Part shown: positions 24,313 through 32,347 of the stretch, one piece after another
Layout: each line of letters starts with the position of its first letter
Numbering within the stretch: position 1 is the first letter of the stretch
From: Novosphingobium rosa NBRC 15208
GTDB taxonomy: Bacteria > Pseudomonadota > Alphaproteobacteria > Sphingomonadales > Sphingomonadaceae
NCBI RefSeq assembly: GCF_001598555.1
Contig: NZ_BCZE01000030.1
Location: forward strand, 1-64,000
Length of the DNA stretch: 64,000 nt
Reading direction: 5' to 3'
Position numbers and translations under genes: made by a program
The notes under the pieces: generated by a model
What the model was told of the DNA's origin: nothing
Seen by the model: the letters and a program-made list of their open reading frames with translations, nothing else
The model's database searches: none

Positions 24313-25434
24313 TCAGACGCCCTGAATCACCCCATCCACCAACTGGTGAGTGCAACCCAAAGCAGCCGCATCGTCGCTATCGCTCAAGGCCGCCACCGTG
24401 CGCCATTCCGCCCGCAACGCAGCCGCCACCGCAGCCTCATGTCCCAACGGCAGGAACAGCAGCGGGCGCGGCGCTTCCTGCGCGGCCAGAGCCGCAATCA
24501 GCGGATCGGGATAGAGCGAGAAGCCTGTCGCGGGTTCCGGCGCGTCACCGGCGGGGCCGAGGATGCGATAGGTGCCGCCGCGACCGACATAGCCGCGCAG
24601 ACCGTCGGCGAAGATCGTGAAGCCGAACCAGCTCTGATATTCGAAGCCATGGCGCTCGGTGGGGTCGAGCGTCAGGCGGGCGGCGTCGCCCACGCGGGCG
24701 GCGATGAGGCGCAACGCGGCGATGCGGTCATCCAGCACGCCGCCGACATCCAGCGCGGAGAGGCGCTCGATGGCGCTGTCCAGCGGGCCCGTAGCATAGA
24801 GCAGCGGCAGATAGGCCTGACCGCCAGCAGCCGTCAGAGCGCCCGCATCCTTGGAATCCAGCGCCACGCGCACGGCATCGCGCGCCTCGGGCGAGAGGGG
24901 CAGCGGGCCGGAAGCCAGATCCTCGATCAGATCGGGCATGGTGAAATCGACCGAAATGCCCTGAGCACCAGCCGCCGCCAGCGCCTCGACCGCCACGGCC
25001 ACCACCTCGGCGGCGGCGGCGACGCTGTCACTGCCGATCAGCTCGGCGCCGAGCTGCAGGCGTTCACGTACCGGATCGAGACCGTCGCCCTTGATGGTCA
25101 ACACCTGGCCATTGTAGCACAAGCGCAGCGGGCGGGCCTGCGCGGCCATGCGCGTGGCGGCGATACGGCCCACCTGCGGCGTCACGTCGCTGCGCAGCGC
25201 CATCATGCGCAGGCTTGCCGGATCGACAAAGCGGAACATGCGGCGCGACTGAATGCCCGCCATGCGGCTGGCCAGCGACTGCTCAAACTCGATGCTGGGG
25301 GGCTGGACGCGATCGTATCCATGCGCGTCCATCACATCCATGATGGCGCGGGTGATGCGCGTGGCGGCCGCAGTCGCCTGAGGCAGGCGGTCTTCAAGGC
25401 CTTCGGGGAGCAGATCGCGGGTCGTGTCGTTCAT
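24313..25434 (-). CDS. hisZ: ATP phosphoribosyltransferase regulatory subunit
   Basis: A 373-aa protein of the class II aminoacyl-tRNA synthetase fold without synthetase function. HisZ activates short-form HisG at the first step of histidine synthesis. Recognisable segments are LLPEGLEDRLPQATAAATRI, VQPPSIEFEQSL, RMMALRSDVTPQVGRIAA and the C-terminal GFSLYPDPLIAAL. Its hisG partner is not in the window. It lies downstream of serA on the same strand, separated by an element copy, so it may be transcribed partly from the serine genes. Confidence 0.88.
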   Translation of the reverse strand: MNDTTRDLLPEGLEDRLPQATAAATRITRAIMDVMDAHGYDRVQPPSIEFEQSLASRMAGIQSRRMFRFVDPASLRMMALRSDVTPQVGRIAATRMAAQARPLRLCYNGQVLTIKGDGLDPVRERLQLGAELIGSDSVAAAAEVVAVAVEALAAAGAQGISVDFTMPDLIEDLASGPLPLSPEARDAVRVALDSKDAGALTAAGGQAYLPLLYATGPLDSAIERLSALDVGGVLDDRIAALRLIAARVGDAARLTLDPTERHGFEYQSWFGFTIFADGLRGYVGRGGTYRILGPAGDAPEPATGFSLYPDPLIAALAAQEAPRPLLFLPLGHEAAVAAALRAEWRTVAALSDSDDAAALGCTHQLVDGVIQGV

Positions 25435-25493
25435 GATGGGGCGGGCTTTAGCGTTGGTTTAAGGTTGGGGGAAGGGAAGAAAGAAAAGAAGGT

Positions 25494-25696
25494 GCGAGGG
25501 CCATCGCCCTCGCGCTCCCTTTACGTCTCCCGACGCCAAGGCAGTGGCGCCGAAAGGTTGCGCCCAAACTCTCCACCAGCGCCACCTAAGGCGCCGCAGG
25601 CATGCATTCCTGCCTGCGGCGCAGCGACGTTGCTCCAAGGCCGAACCCGATGCGCCACGCAGACATTCAAGGGAGCGCGAGGGCGATGGCCCTCGC
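25494..25696. repeat. Dispersed hairpin-ended element, copy 2 (orientation B)
   Basis: The ends are reverse complements over 28 nt: GCGAGGGCCATCGCCCTCGC plus GCTCCCTT at the left and its complement at the right (25677-25696 hairpin). The interior is inverted relative to copy 1: the segment with CTCCACC and CCTAAGGCGC appears reverse-complemented. A 10-bp internal hairpin GCCGCAGGCA...TGCCTGCGGC is present. The pyrimidine tract ATTTCCTCTTC follows the right hairpin. It sits between serA (stop 25778) and the hisZ start. Confidence 0.9.
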
Positions 25697-25777
25697 ATTT
25701 CCTCTTCTAAACCCTTCAAAAGAAAAGGCGGAGCCTTCCGACCCCGCCTCATCTTGTTTACAAACCAGCGTCTGAAA

Positions 25778-27361
25778 TCAGAACGCCAGCCCCTTCACGC
25801 GCTTTACGCCGGGCAGGTTCTCGGCCTTGGCCAGAACCTCTTCGCCCACCGGGCTATCCACGGACAGCAGCAGCACGGCCTCGCCACCGGCATCGCGGCG
25901 GCCCAGGTTGAAGGTGCCGATGTTGATGTCGTTCTCGCCCAGCAGGGTGCCGATGCGGCCGATGAAGCCGGGGGCGTCCTCGTTGACGATGTACATCATG
26001 TCGCCGGTCAGCTCGGCCTCGACCTTGATGCCGAAGAGTTCGACCAGACGCGGCTCGGCGTTGCTGAACAGCGTGCCGGCCACCGAGCGCTCGCCCGCTT
26101 CCGTCTTCACCGAGACGCGGATCAGCGTGTGGTAGTCGCCGGTCTTTTCGGTCTTCACTTCGCGCACTTCAAGGCCGCGCTCCTTGGCGAGGAACGGAGC
26201 GTTGACCATGTTCACCGTTGCAGACTGCACGCGCAGGAAACCGGCCAGAACGGCGGCCACGATGGGCTTGGCGTTCAGTTCGGCGGCGGCGCCCTCGGTG
26301 TGGATCGAGATGCGGGCGACGGCGCTGGTGGTCAGCTGGCCGACCAGCGAGCCAAGGCGCTCGGCCAGAGCCATGTAGGGCTTCAGGCGCGGGGCTTCCT
26401 CAGCCGACAGCGAGGGCATGTTGAGCGCGTTGGTGACGCCGCCGGTGGTGAGGTATTCACCCAGCTGCTCGGCCACCTGCAGGGCCACATTGACCTGGGC
26501 TTCCGTGGTCGAAGCGCCCAGATGCGGGGTGCAGATGAAGTTCTTGGTGCCGAACAGCGGCGAGTCCTTGGCGGGCTCGGTCTGGAACACGTCGAGGGCG
26601 GCGCCGGCGATATGGCCCGAATCGAGGCCTGCCTTCAGCGCGGCTTCGTCGATCAGGCCACCACGGGCGCAGTTGACGATGCGGACACCCTTCTTGGTCT
26701 TGGCCAGATTTTCGGCCGAGAGGATGTTCTTGGTGTCGGCGGTCAGCGGCGTGTGCAGCGTGATGAAATCGGCGCGGGCCAGCAGCGTGTCGAGATCGGC
26801 CTTTTCGACGCCGATTTCCACGGCGCGCTCGGGCGTCAGGAAGGGATCGAAGGCCACGACCTTCATCTTCAGGCCCAGCGCGCGGCTGGCGACGATGCTG
26901 CCGATGTTGCCGGCGCCGATCAGGCCCAGCGTCTTGCCGGTGACTTCCACGCCCATGAAGCCATTCTTCGGCCACAGGCCCTGCTGGGTCTGCTCATTGG
27001 CTTCGGGGATCTGGCGGGCCAGGGCGAAGATCATCGCTATGGCATGCTCGGCGGTGGTGATCGAGTTGCCGAAAGGCGTGTTCATCACGACAACGCCCTT
27101 GGCGCTGGCGTAGGGGATGTCCACGTTATCGACGCCGATACCGGCGCGGCCGATCACCTTGAGATTGGTGGCGGCGTCGAGGATTTCCTTGGTCACCTTG
27201 GTCGAGCTGCGGATGGCCAGGCCATCATAATCGCCGATGCGGGCGATCAGCTGCTCGGGGGTTTCGCCGGTGATGACATCGACGTCGCAGCCCAGCTCTT
27301 CGAAAATGCGGGCGGCGTTGGGGTCCATCTTGTCGGAAATAAGAACGCGGGGCTTGGTCAT
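25778..27361 (-). CDS. serA: D-3-phosphoglycerate dehydrogenase
   Basis: A 527-aa enzyme oxidising 3-phosphoglycerate with NAD+, the first step of serine synthesis. The NAD motif is GLIGAGNIGSIVASRA; substrate and catalytic segments are NCARGGLID and CTPHLGASTTEAQ. An intervening ASB domain and a C-terminal ACT domain (MMYIVNEDAPGFIGRIGTLL) make this the long form, which is often serine-inhibited. It follows serC with 78 bp between, the same pathway in order. Confidence 0.98.
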   Translation of the reverse strand: MTKPRVLISDKMDPNAARIFEELGCDVDVITGETPEQLIARIGDYDGLAIRSSTKVTKEILDAATNLKVIGRAGIGVDNVDIPYASAKGVVVMNTPFGNSITTAEHAIAMIFALARQIPEANEQTQQGLWPKNGFMGVEVTGKTLGLIGAGNIGSIVASRALGLKMKVVAFDPFLTPERAVEIGVEKADLDTLLARADFITLHTPLTADTKNILSAENLAKTKKGVRIVNCARGGLIDEAALKAGLDSGHIAGAALDVFQTEPAKDSPLFGTKNFICTPHLGASTTEAQVNVALQVAEQLGEYLTTGGVTNALNMPSLSAEEAPRLKPYMALAERLGSLVGQLTTSAVARISIHTEGAAAELNAKPIVAAVLAGFLRVQSATVNMVNAPFLAKERGLEVREVKTEKTGDYHTLIRVSVKTEAGERSVAGTLFSNAEPRLVELFGIKVEAELTGDMMYIVNEDAPGFIGRIGTLLGENDINIGTFNLGRRDAGGEAVLLLSVDSPVGEEVLAKAENLPGVKRVKGLAF

Positions 27362-27439
27362 GGGAAGTCCTTCCTCATGCGGAATATCGCTGTGTTCAGG
27401 GGAGATGGCGGCGCGGATTGGCGCGCCGCCATGATAGCG

Positions 27440-28576
27440 TCAGGCTGCGACGGTCGCCTTGACCGAGGCATAGGCATAGTCGAGCCAAGGGCCCAGCGCC
27501 TCGATGTCCTCGACGTTGACGGTGGCGCCACACCAGATGCGCAGGCCCGCCGGGGCATCGCGATAGCCCGCGATGTCGTAAGCGGCGTCTTCCTTTTCGA
27601 GGATGGCGGCGAACTTCTTGATGAAGTCGGCGTCGGCGCCCTCGACGGTCAGGCAGACCGAGGTCTTCGAGCGGGTGCCCTTGTCGACAGCCAGATGGCC
27701 CAGCCAGTCACGCTCGGCAACGATCTTGTCCAGCGCGTTGGCGTTGGCGGTGCAGCGCGCCTGAAGACCCTTCAGACCGCCTTCCGACTTGGCCCATTCC
27801 AGCGCGAAGATCGCGTCTTCCACGGCCAGCATCGAGGGCGTGTTGATGGTCTCGCCCTTGAAGATGCCCTCGGCCAGCTTGCCCTTGGACACCAGGCGGA
27901 ACACCTTGGGCAGCGGACGGTCGGGGGTGAAGTTTTCCAGACGCTCGACAGCGCGGGGCCCCAGGATCAGCACGCCATGGCCGCCCTCACCGCCCAGCAC
28001 CTTCTGCCAGGAGAAGGTGGCGACGTCGATCTTGGTCCAGTCGATGTCGTAAGCGAAAACGGCGCTGGTGGCGTCGGCGAAGCTCAGGCCCTCGCGGTCG
28101 GCGGGGATCCACTCGGCGTCGGGCACGCGCACACCGCTGGTGGTGCCGTTCCAGGTGAAGAGCACATCGTTCGACCAGTCGACCTTGTCCAGATCGGGGA
28201 GCTGGCCGTAATCGGCGCGCATCACCGTGGCGTCCAGCTTGAGCTGCTTGACGGCATCCGTCACCCAGCCCTCACCGAAGCTTTCCCAGGCCAGAGCGGT
28301 GACTTCGCGGGCGCCCAGCATGGTCCACATGGCCATTTCGAAGGCGCCGGTATCCGAACCAGGCACGATGCCGATGCGATGGGTGTCAGGCAGACCCAGC
28401 AGCTCGCGCATCAGGTCGATGCAGTAAGCGAGGCGGGTCTTGCCGATCTTCGCGCGATGCGAGCGGCCCAGCGACTCGGTCGCCAGCTTGGTCAGATCAT
28501 AAACGGGGGGTTTGGCGCAGGGACCCGACGAGAAAAAAGGACGAGCGGGTTTGGTAGCCGGAATAGTAACAGTCAT
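27440..28576 (-). CDS. serC: Phosphoserine aminotransferase
   Basis: A 378-aa PLP enzyme converting 3-phosphohydroxypyruvate to phosphoserine. The PLP lysine is in FSWQKVLGGEG; other features are the substrate loop SSGPCAKPP and FTWNGTTSGVRVP. It belongs to the alphaproteobacterial SerC branch. ATG 28576 follows GAGGAGA; a longer frame from 28708 lacks a ribosome binding site. It heads the serC-serA unit and is divergent from an extensin-like lipoprotein gene. Confidence 0.96.
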   Translation of the reverse strand: MTVTIPATKPARPFFSSGPCAKPPVYDLTKLATESLGRSHRAKIGKTRLAYCIDLMRELLGLPDTHRIGIVPGSDTGAFEMAMWTMLGAREVTALAWESFGEGWVTDAVKQLKLDATVMRADYGQLPDLDKVDWSNDVLFTWNGTTSGVRVPDAEWIPADREGLSFADATSAVFAYDIDWTKIDVATFSWQKVLGGEGGHGVLILGPRAVERLENFTPDRPLPKVFRLVSKGKLAEGIFKGETINTPSMLAVEDAIFALEWAKSEGGLKGLQARCTANANALDKIVAERDWLGHLAVDKGTRSKTSVCLTVEGADADFIKKFAAILEKEDAAYDIAGYRDAPAGLRIWCGATVNVEDIEALGPWLDYAYASVKATVAA

Positions 28577-28766
28577 GTAGACTCTCCTCACAGAGAGCAC
28601 GCGCGGCGTTGGGACCGCGTGGCCCGGCGCCGCTTGTAGATATGCGCCGTGGCAAGTCAACCCGCCTTGAACATTTGCAAATGAAAAGTTTCGCAAGCCC
28701 TCTGGCAAGCTTGTTGCGCGCCCCTTTGCAACAGAATGTTAATCATTCCTGCCGCAGATTAACCAT

Positions 28767-29471
28767 ATGCACCCGTGGCCAGCCTCCCCCCGGCGCCGCC
28801 CAAGCGGCACATGCCTCTCATTCCGATTCGCTGTCAGCGCTTTATCCGCACTGGCGCTGGCCGCCTGCTCTTCCGCGCCCCAGGCACCGCAGACGCCCCG
28901 GCGCACGACGAACAACTGGTCCCCCGCGCCCGATTACAACCGGTGTCTGGCCGATCTCGGCGCCAAGGAAGCCACCTTCACCCCCCTGCCCGACCAGTAT
29001 TTCGGCGCGGGCTGCTCCACCATCCAGACGGTGAAATTGCTCTCGGTGCGCGGCGACTATTCCGCGCTGGGCATCAGCAATCTCGGCCCCGTCACCTGCC
29101 GTCTGGCCGACGCCTTCGCCGGATGGGCCCGCTATGGCGTGGACCGCGCCGCACGCCAGATTCTCGGCAGCCAATTGGTGCGAATCGAGACCATGGGCAG
29201 CTACAATTGCCGCAACGTGGCGGGCAGCGATCACCGCTCCGGCCACGCCACCGCCAGCGCCATCGACGTCTCCGCCTTCGTGCTGGCCGATGGGCGGCGG
29301 GTTTCGGTTCTCGGCCAGTGGAACGCCGGGACGCCCCAGGAGCGGGAGTTCCTGCGCGTGATTCACACCAGCGCCTGTCGGCGATTCGGGATGGTGCTGG
29401 GGCCGGATTACAACACCGCTCACCGCAACCACTTCCATGTGGAGGCGGTGGATTCGCATTTTTGCCGGTAA
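28767..29471 (+). CDS. Extensin-like (ExtensinC / LAS-type) lipoprotein
   Basis: A 234-aa protein with an N-terminal hydrophobic stretch ending in the lipobox LALAAC, so probably a lipoprotein. The C-terminal half is the ExtensinC (Pfam extensin-like) domain: GSYNCRNVAG, SDHRSGHATASAIDVSAF and HRNHFHVEAV. Its His/Asp pattern resembles zinc-dependent LAS-family D,D-carboxypeptidases. A cell-wall-related role is likely but unproven. Four or more cysteines may form disulfides in the periplasm. No clear ribosome binding site before ATG 28767. Confidence 0.85.
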   Translation: MHPWPASPRRRPSGTCLSFRFAVSALSALALAACSSAPQAPQTPRRTTNNWSPAPDYNRCLADLGAKEATFTPLPDQYFGAGCSTIQTVKLLSVRGDYSALGISNLGPVTCRLADAFAGWARYGVDRAARQILGSQLVRIETMGSYNCRNVAGSDHRSGHATASAIDVSAFVLADGRRVSVLGQWNAGTPQEREFLRVIHTSACRRFGMVLGPDYNTAHRNHFHVEAVDSHFCR

Positions 29472-29492
29472 GGGTTTGAAGAAAAGAGAGAT

Positions 29493-29636
29493 GCGAGGGG
29501 CAGCAGCGCAGCCGGTCAATCCTGGTGCGATAGCGCCGCGCGCGCAAACCTGCCTGCGGCGCAGCGACGTTGCTCCATGGCCGAACCCGAAGCGCAAGGC
29601 AGACAGTCAAGGGAGCGCGAGGGCGATGGCCCTCGC
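29493..29636. repeat. Dispersed hairpin-ended element, copy 3 (truncated left end)
   Basis: The right end is intact (29617-29636 hairpin with GGGAGC inside). The segment with CTGCGGCGCAGCGACGTTGC and GGCCGAACCCG matches copy 2. The left end starts GCGAGGGG but then diverges, so the left hairpin and about 60 bp are lost. It lies between the extensin-like gene stop (21 nt away) and the mtnP stop (11 nt away). Confidence 0.85.
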
Positions 29637-29647
29637 ACCTTCTCCCT

Positions 29648-30526
29648 TCAACCCTTCTTCAAAACCCGCCCCGCCACGGCATCCAGCTTTGCGACCAACG
29701 CAGCATCGCGTGCGGAAGGCGCCGTGGCGAAGGCGAACTCCAGCGCCGTCTCGATCGGGCTGACCTCGCGGACCGCAGGCAGGATGTCCGCCAGATGGCC
29801 CACCGTCGCGCGGGCGCGCTCGGCGTTGGCCTTCATCACCGCGAAGACCTCGGCGGCCTCCACGCCGGCCTCGCTGTCGCGCCAGGCGTCATAGTCGGTG
29901 ACCATGCCGAGGATGGCGTAGGGCAGCTCCGCCTCGCGGGCGAGGCGCGCTTCGGGCATGGCGGTCATGCCGATCACATCGGCGCCCCAGGCGCGGTACA
30001 TGCGGCTTTCGGCGCGGGTGGAGAACTGCGGCCCCTCGATGGCGACATAGCAGCCCGCATCATGCACCGTGGAGCCGGCTTCGCGCGCCGCGGCGCCCAG
30101 CAGGCCGGAGAGGCGCGGGCAGACCGGATCGGCAAGGCTGACATGCGCCACAAGGCCGGTGCCGAAAAAGCTGCTGGCGCGGCCATGGGTGCGGTCGATC
30201 AGCTGGTCCACCGCGACGACATGACCCGGCGCCATCTCCTCCCGCAGCGAGCCGATGGCCGAGAGCGAGATCAGATCGGTGACCCCGCAGCGCTTCATCA
30301 CATCGATGTTGGCGCGGAAGTTGATGTCCGAGGGCGGGATGGCATGGCCTGCACCGTGGCGGGCGAGGAAGGTGAAACGCACATCGCCGATGCGGCCCTG
30401 CACCACCGGGCCGGAGGGGGCACCGAAGGGGCTCTGCACGCGGATTTCCTGAGCATCCTCCAGCCCCAGACCCTCGGCCAGACCCGATCCGCCCATCACG
30501 CCGATATGCCACTGCGTGCTGCTCAT
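29648..30526 (-). CDS. mtnP: 5'-methylthioadenosine phosphorylase
   Basis: A 292-aa purine nucleoside phosphorylase of the MtnP type, which splits methylthioadenosine with phosphate in methionine salvage. Motifs: IGVMGGSGL at the start, FLARHGAGHAIPPSDINFRA, and EGPQFSTRAESRMYR with MTAMPEARLAREAEL. Full length. The stop lies 11 nt from an element hairpin. Upstream is a TetR gene on the same strand with a 55-bp gap. Confidence 0.96.
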   Translation of the reverse strand: MSSTQWHIGVMGGSGLAEGLGLEDAQEIRVQSPFGAPSGPVVQGRIGDVRFTFLARHGAGHAIPPSDINFRANIDVMKRCGVTDLISLSAIGSLREEMAPGHVVAVDQLIDRTHGRASSFFGTGLVAHVSLADPVCPRLSGLLGAAAREAGSTVHDAGCYVAIEGPQFSTRAESRMYRAWGADVIGMTAMPEARLAREAELPYAILGMVTDYDAWRDSEAGVEAAEVFAVMKANAERARATVGHLADILPAVREVSPIETALEFAFATAPSARDAALVAKLDAVAGRVLKKG

Positions 30527-30581
30527 GCGATGCTGTTCCTTCCGCTGTTCCGTGCGTCAAAAATCCACCCTTGGCGGCGGA

Positions 30582-31244
30582 TTATGACAATCTGTCGCAC
30601 TGTCCGTCATGGGGCACCAGAATGCCCGCCACGACGAAGTCGTTGAGATGGGCGCGGTATCCGTCACGCAGACTTTCGTCCAGCACATCGCGGCCAGAGC
30701 AATAGCGCAGCACCAGCCGCGCCGAGAAAAACCGGTCCGCCGCGCCGATCACCGTGAAGTAGAAGAACTGCGGATCGACGGGGCGGAAGACCCCGGCCTC
30801 CACCCCCTCGCCGATCAGCCGCTCATAGGCGTCCAGCATGGGTTGCAGGCAGGTATCCGCCAGATGCTGCGCCACCTCGGGCGGTTCCTGACGGATCAGG
30901 CGCATCAGCAGGCGGTGGATATAGGGCGTGCGGAAGAAGGTGTTGACCACCGCCGTCATATGCAGGCGCAGCTTGGTCTCGGGATCGGCCTCCTTGGCGA
31001 GCAGCGCGTCCACGGCCTTGAGAATGCCCGCGAAATCGCGTTCCAGCAGGGCCTTCATCAGCCCCGCCTTGTTGCCGAAATAATACTTCACCAGCGCCGA
31101 ATTCAGCCCCGAGCGCGCCGCCAGCTCCGACAGCGAGACATCCACCGTATCCTCGTCGCGCATGATCTGGCTGGCGGTTTCCAGCAATTGCTCACGCGCG
31201 GCGGGCGGGGGCGTGGCCGAAGACGGGGCAGGCGCTGCCGCCAT
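30582..31244 (-). CDS. TetR-family transcriptional regulator
   Basis: A 220-aa regulator: an N-terminal TetR HTH (VSLSELAARSGLNSALVKYY, then FGNKAGLMKALLERD) and a helical ligand domain. The ATG at 31244 overlaps the stop of the upstream SDR gene (TGATG), so the two are translationally coupled. It probably controls fatty acid or acyl-CoA metabolism together with that dehydrogenase (inference). Confidence 0.92.
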   Translation of the reverse strand: MAAAPAPSSATPPPAAREQLLETASQIMRDEDTVDVSLSELAARSGLNSALVKYYFGNKAGLMKALLERDFAGILKAVDALLAKEADPETKLRLHMTAVVNTFFRTPYIHRLLMRLIRQEPPEVAQHLADTCLQPMLDAYERLIGEGVEAGVFRPVDPQFFYFTVIGAADRFFSARLVLRYCSGRDVLDESLRDGYRAHLNDFVVAGILVPHDGQCDRLS

Positions 31245-32029
31245 CAACGCGGCCCCATGCGGATCGCGCCATCCATGCGGATGCACTCGCCGTTCATATA
31301 GTCGTGGCCGATCAGGAACAGCGCGGTCTGCGCATACTCCGCCGCCCGGCCAAGGCGCTTGGGGAAAGGCACATTGGCGGCCAGCGCCTGCTGCGCCTTC
31401 TCGGGCAGGCTGGCCATCATCGGCGTCTCGAAGATGCCCGGCAGGATGGTGTTGACGCGGATGCCGTCGCCCATCAGATCGCGCGCGATCGGCAGGGTCA
31501 TCCCCGCCACGCCCGCCTTGCTCGCGGCATAGGCGACCTGCCCCATCTGCCCATCCTGCGCCGCGATGCTGGCCGTGTTGACGATCACCCCGCGCTGCCC
31601 ATGCGCATCGATGGGGTTGAGCGCCACCATCCCCGCCGCGCTGGCCGCGATGCAACGGAACGTGCCCGCCAGATTGACCGCCAGCACGCGTTCAAATTCG
31701 GCGGCGGGATAGGGCAGGATCGAACCCGTCTCCTTATCCTTCCCCACCGTCTTGCGCGCCGTGACAATGCCCGCGCAATTGACCAGCACACGCTCCTGCC
31801 CATGGGCGGCCCTCGCCTGAGCGAAGCCGGCCTGAACGCTCTCATCGCTGGTGACATCGACATGGGCGAACAGTGCGCCGATTTCCTGCGCGGCCTTGTG
31901 CCCGGCTTCCTGGTCCCGGTCGAAAATGGTGACCTGCACGCCCTGCTGCGCCAGAGCCGCCGCCGTCGCCAGCCCAAGGCCCGAGGCCCCGCCCGTGACC
32001 ACCGCCGCAATCGATGAGTTCAGTTCCAT
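31244..32029 (-). CDS. SDR oxidoreductase, 3-hydroxyacyl-CoA dehydrogenase type II-like
   Basis: A 261-aa short-chain dehydrogenase: cofactor motif GGASGLG, NCAG, catalytic Ser in NTASIAAQDG, Tyr/Lys in YAASKAG and LPGIFETPM after it. Sequence type resembles type II 3-hydroxyacyl-CoA dehydrogenases (HSD17B10-like), which act in beta-oxidation of branched acyl-CoAs. Coupled by a one-base overlap to a TetR regulator. ATG 32029 fits the family N-terminus (MELNSSIAAVVTGGASGLG) better than 32086. Confidence 0.9.
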   Translation of the reverse strand: MELNSSIAAVVTGGASGLGLATAAALAQQGVQVTIFDRDQEAGHKAAQEIGALFAHVDVTSDESVQAGFAQARAAHGQERVLVNCAGIVTARKTVGKDKETGSILPYPAAEFERVLAVNLAGTFRCIAASAAGMVALNPIDAHGQRGVIVNTASIAAQDGQMGQVAYAASKAGVAGMTLPIARDLMGDGIRVNTILPGIFETPMMASLPEKAQQALAANVPFPKRLGRAAEYAQTALFLIGHDYMNGECIRMDGAIRMGPR

Positions 32030-32101
32030 GGTCAGGCATCGTCCTCTGTTGTTGTTTAAGCGGACGATTAAAGAGGGATCGGGCAAGAAGGAAGAGGAAA
32101 T

Positions 32102-32336
32102 GCGAGGGCCATCGCCCTCGCGCTCCCTTTACGTGTCGGCCTCAGCGCTTCAGGTTCGGCCACAGAGCAACATCGCCGCGCCGCAGGCAGCCATTCCATA
32201 GGCAGTGTCAAGACCATGGGATTGATTGCCTGCGGCGCTTTAGCTTACGCAGGTGGAGAGCCGGGGCGCACCCTTTCGGCGCCCCTACCCTATCGTCGGA
32301 AGACGTTATGGGAGCGCGAGGGGGTAACCCCCTCGC
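32102..32336. repeat. Dispersed hairpin-ended element, copy 4 (orientation A)
   Basis: Left hairpin GCGAGGGCCATCGCCCTCGC (32102-32121). The right hairpin is of the GGGGG-TAA-CCCCC type (32316-32336), preceded by GGAAGACGTTATGGGAGC, as in copy 1. The internal hairpin arms GCCGCAGGCA and TGCCTGCGGC are separated by a longer loop. It lies between the SDR start region and clpB, with its right end 11 nt from the clpB stop. Confidence 0.9.
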
Positions 32337-32347
32337 ACTCATCTTCC

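Noticed and set aside
25544..28639. Very long open frame on the plus strand opposite hisZ, serA and serC (over 1000 codons)
   Set aside because: It is antisense to three clear enzymes, rich in Gly, Ala, His, Gln and Asp as expected for the complement of high-GC genes, and has no recognisable domain.
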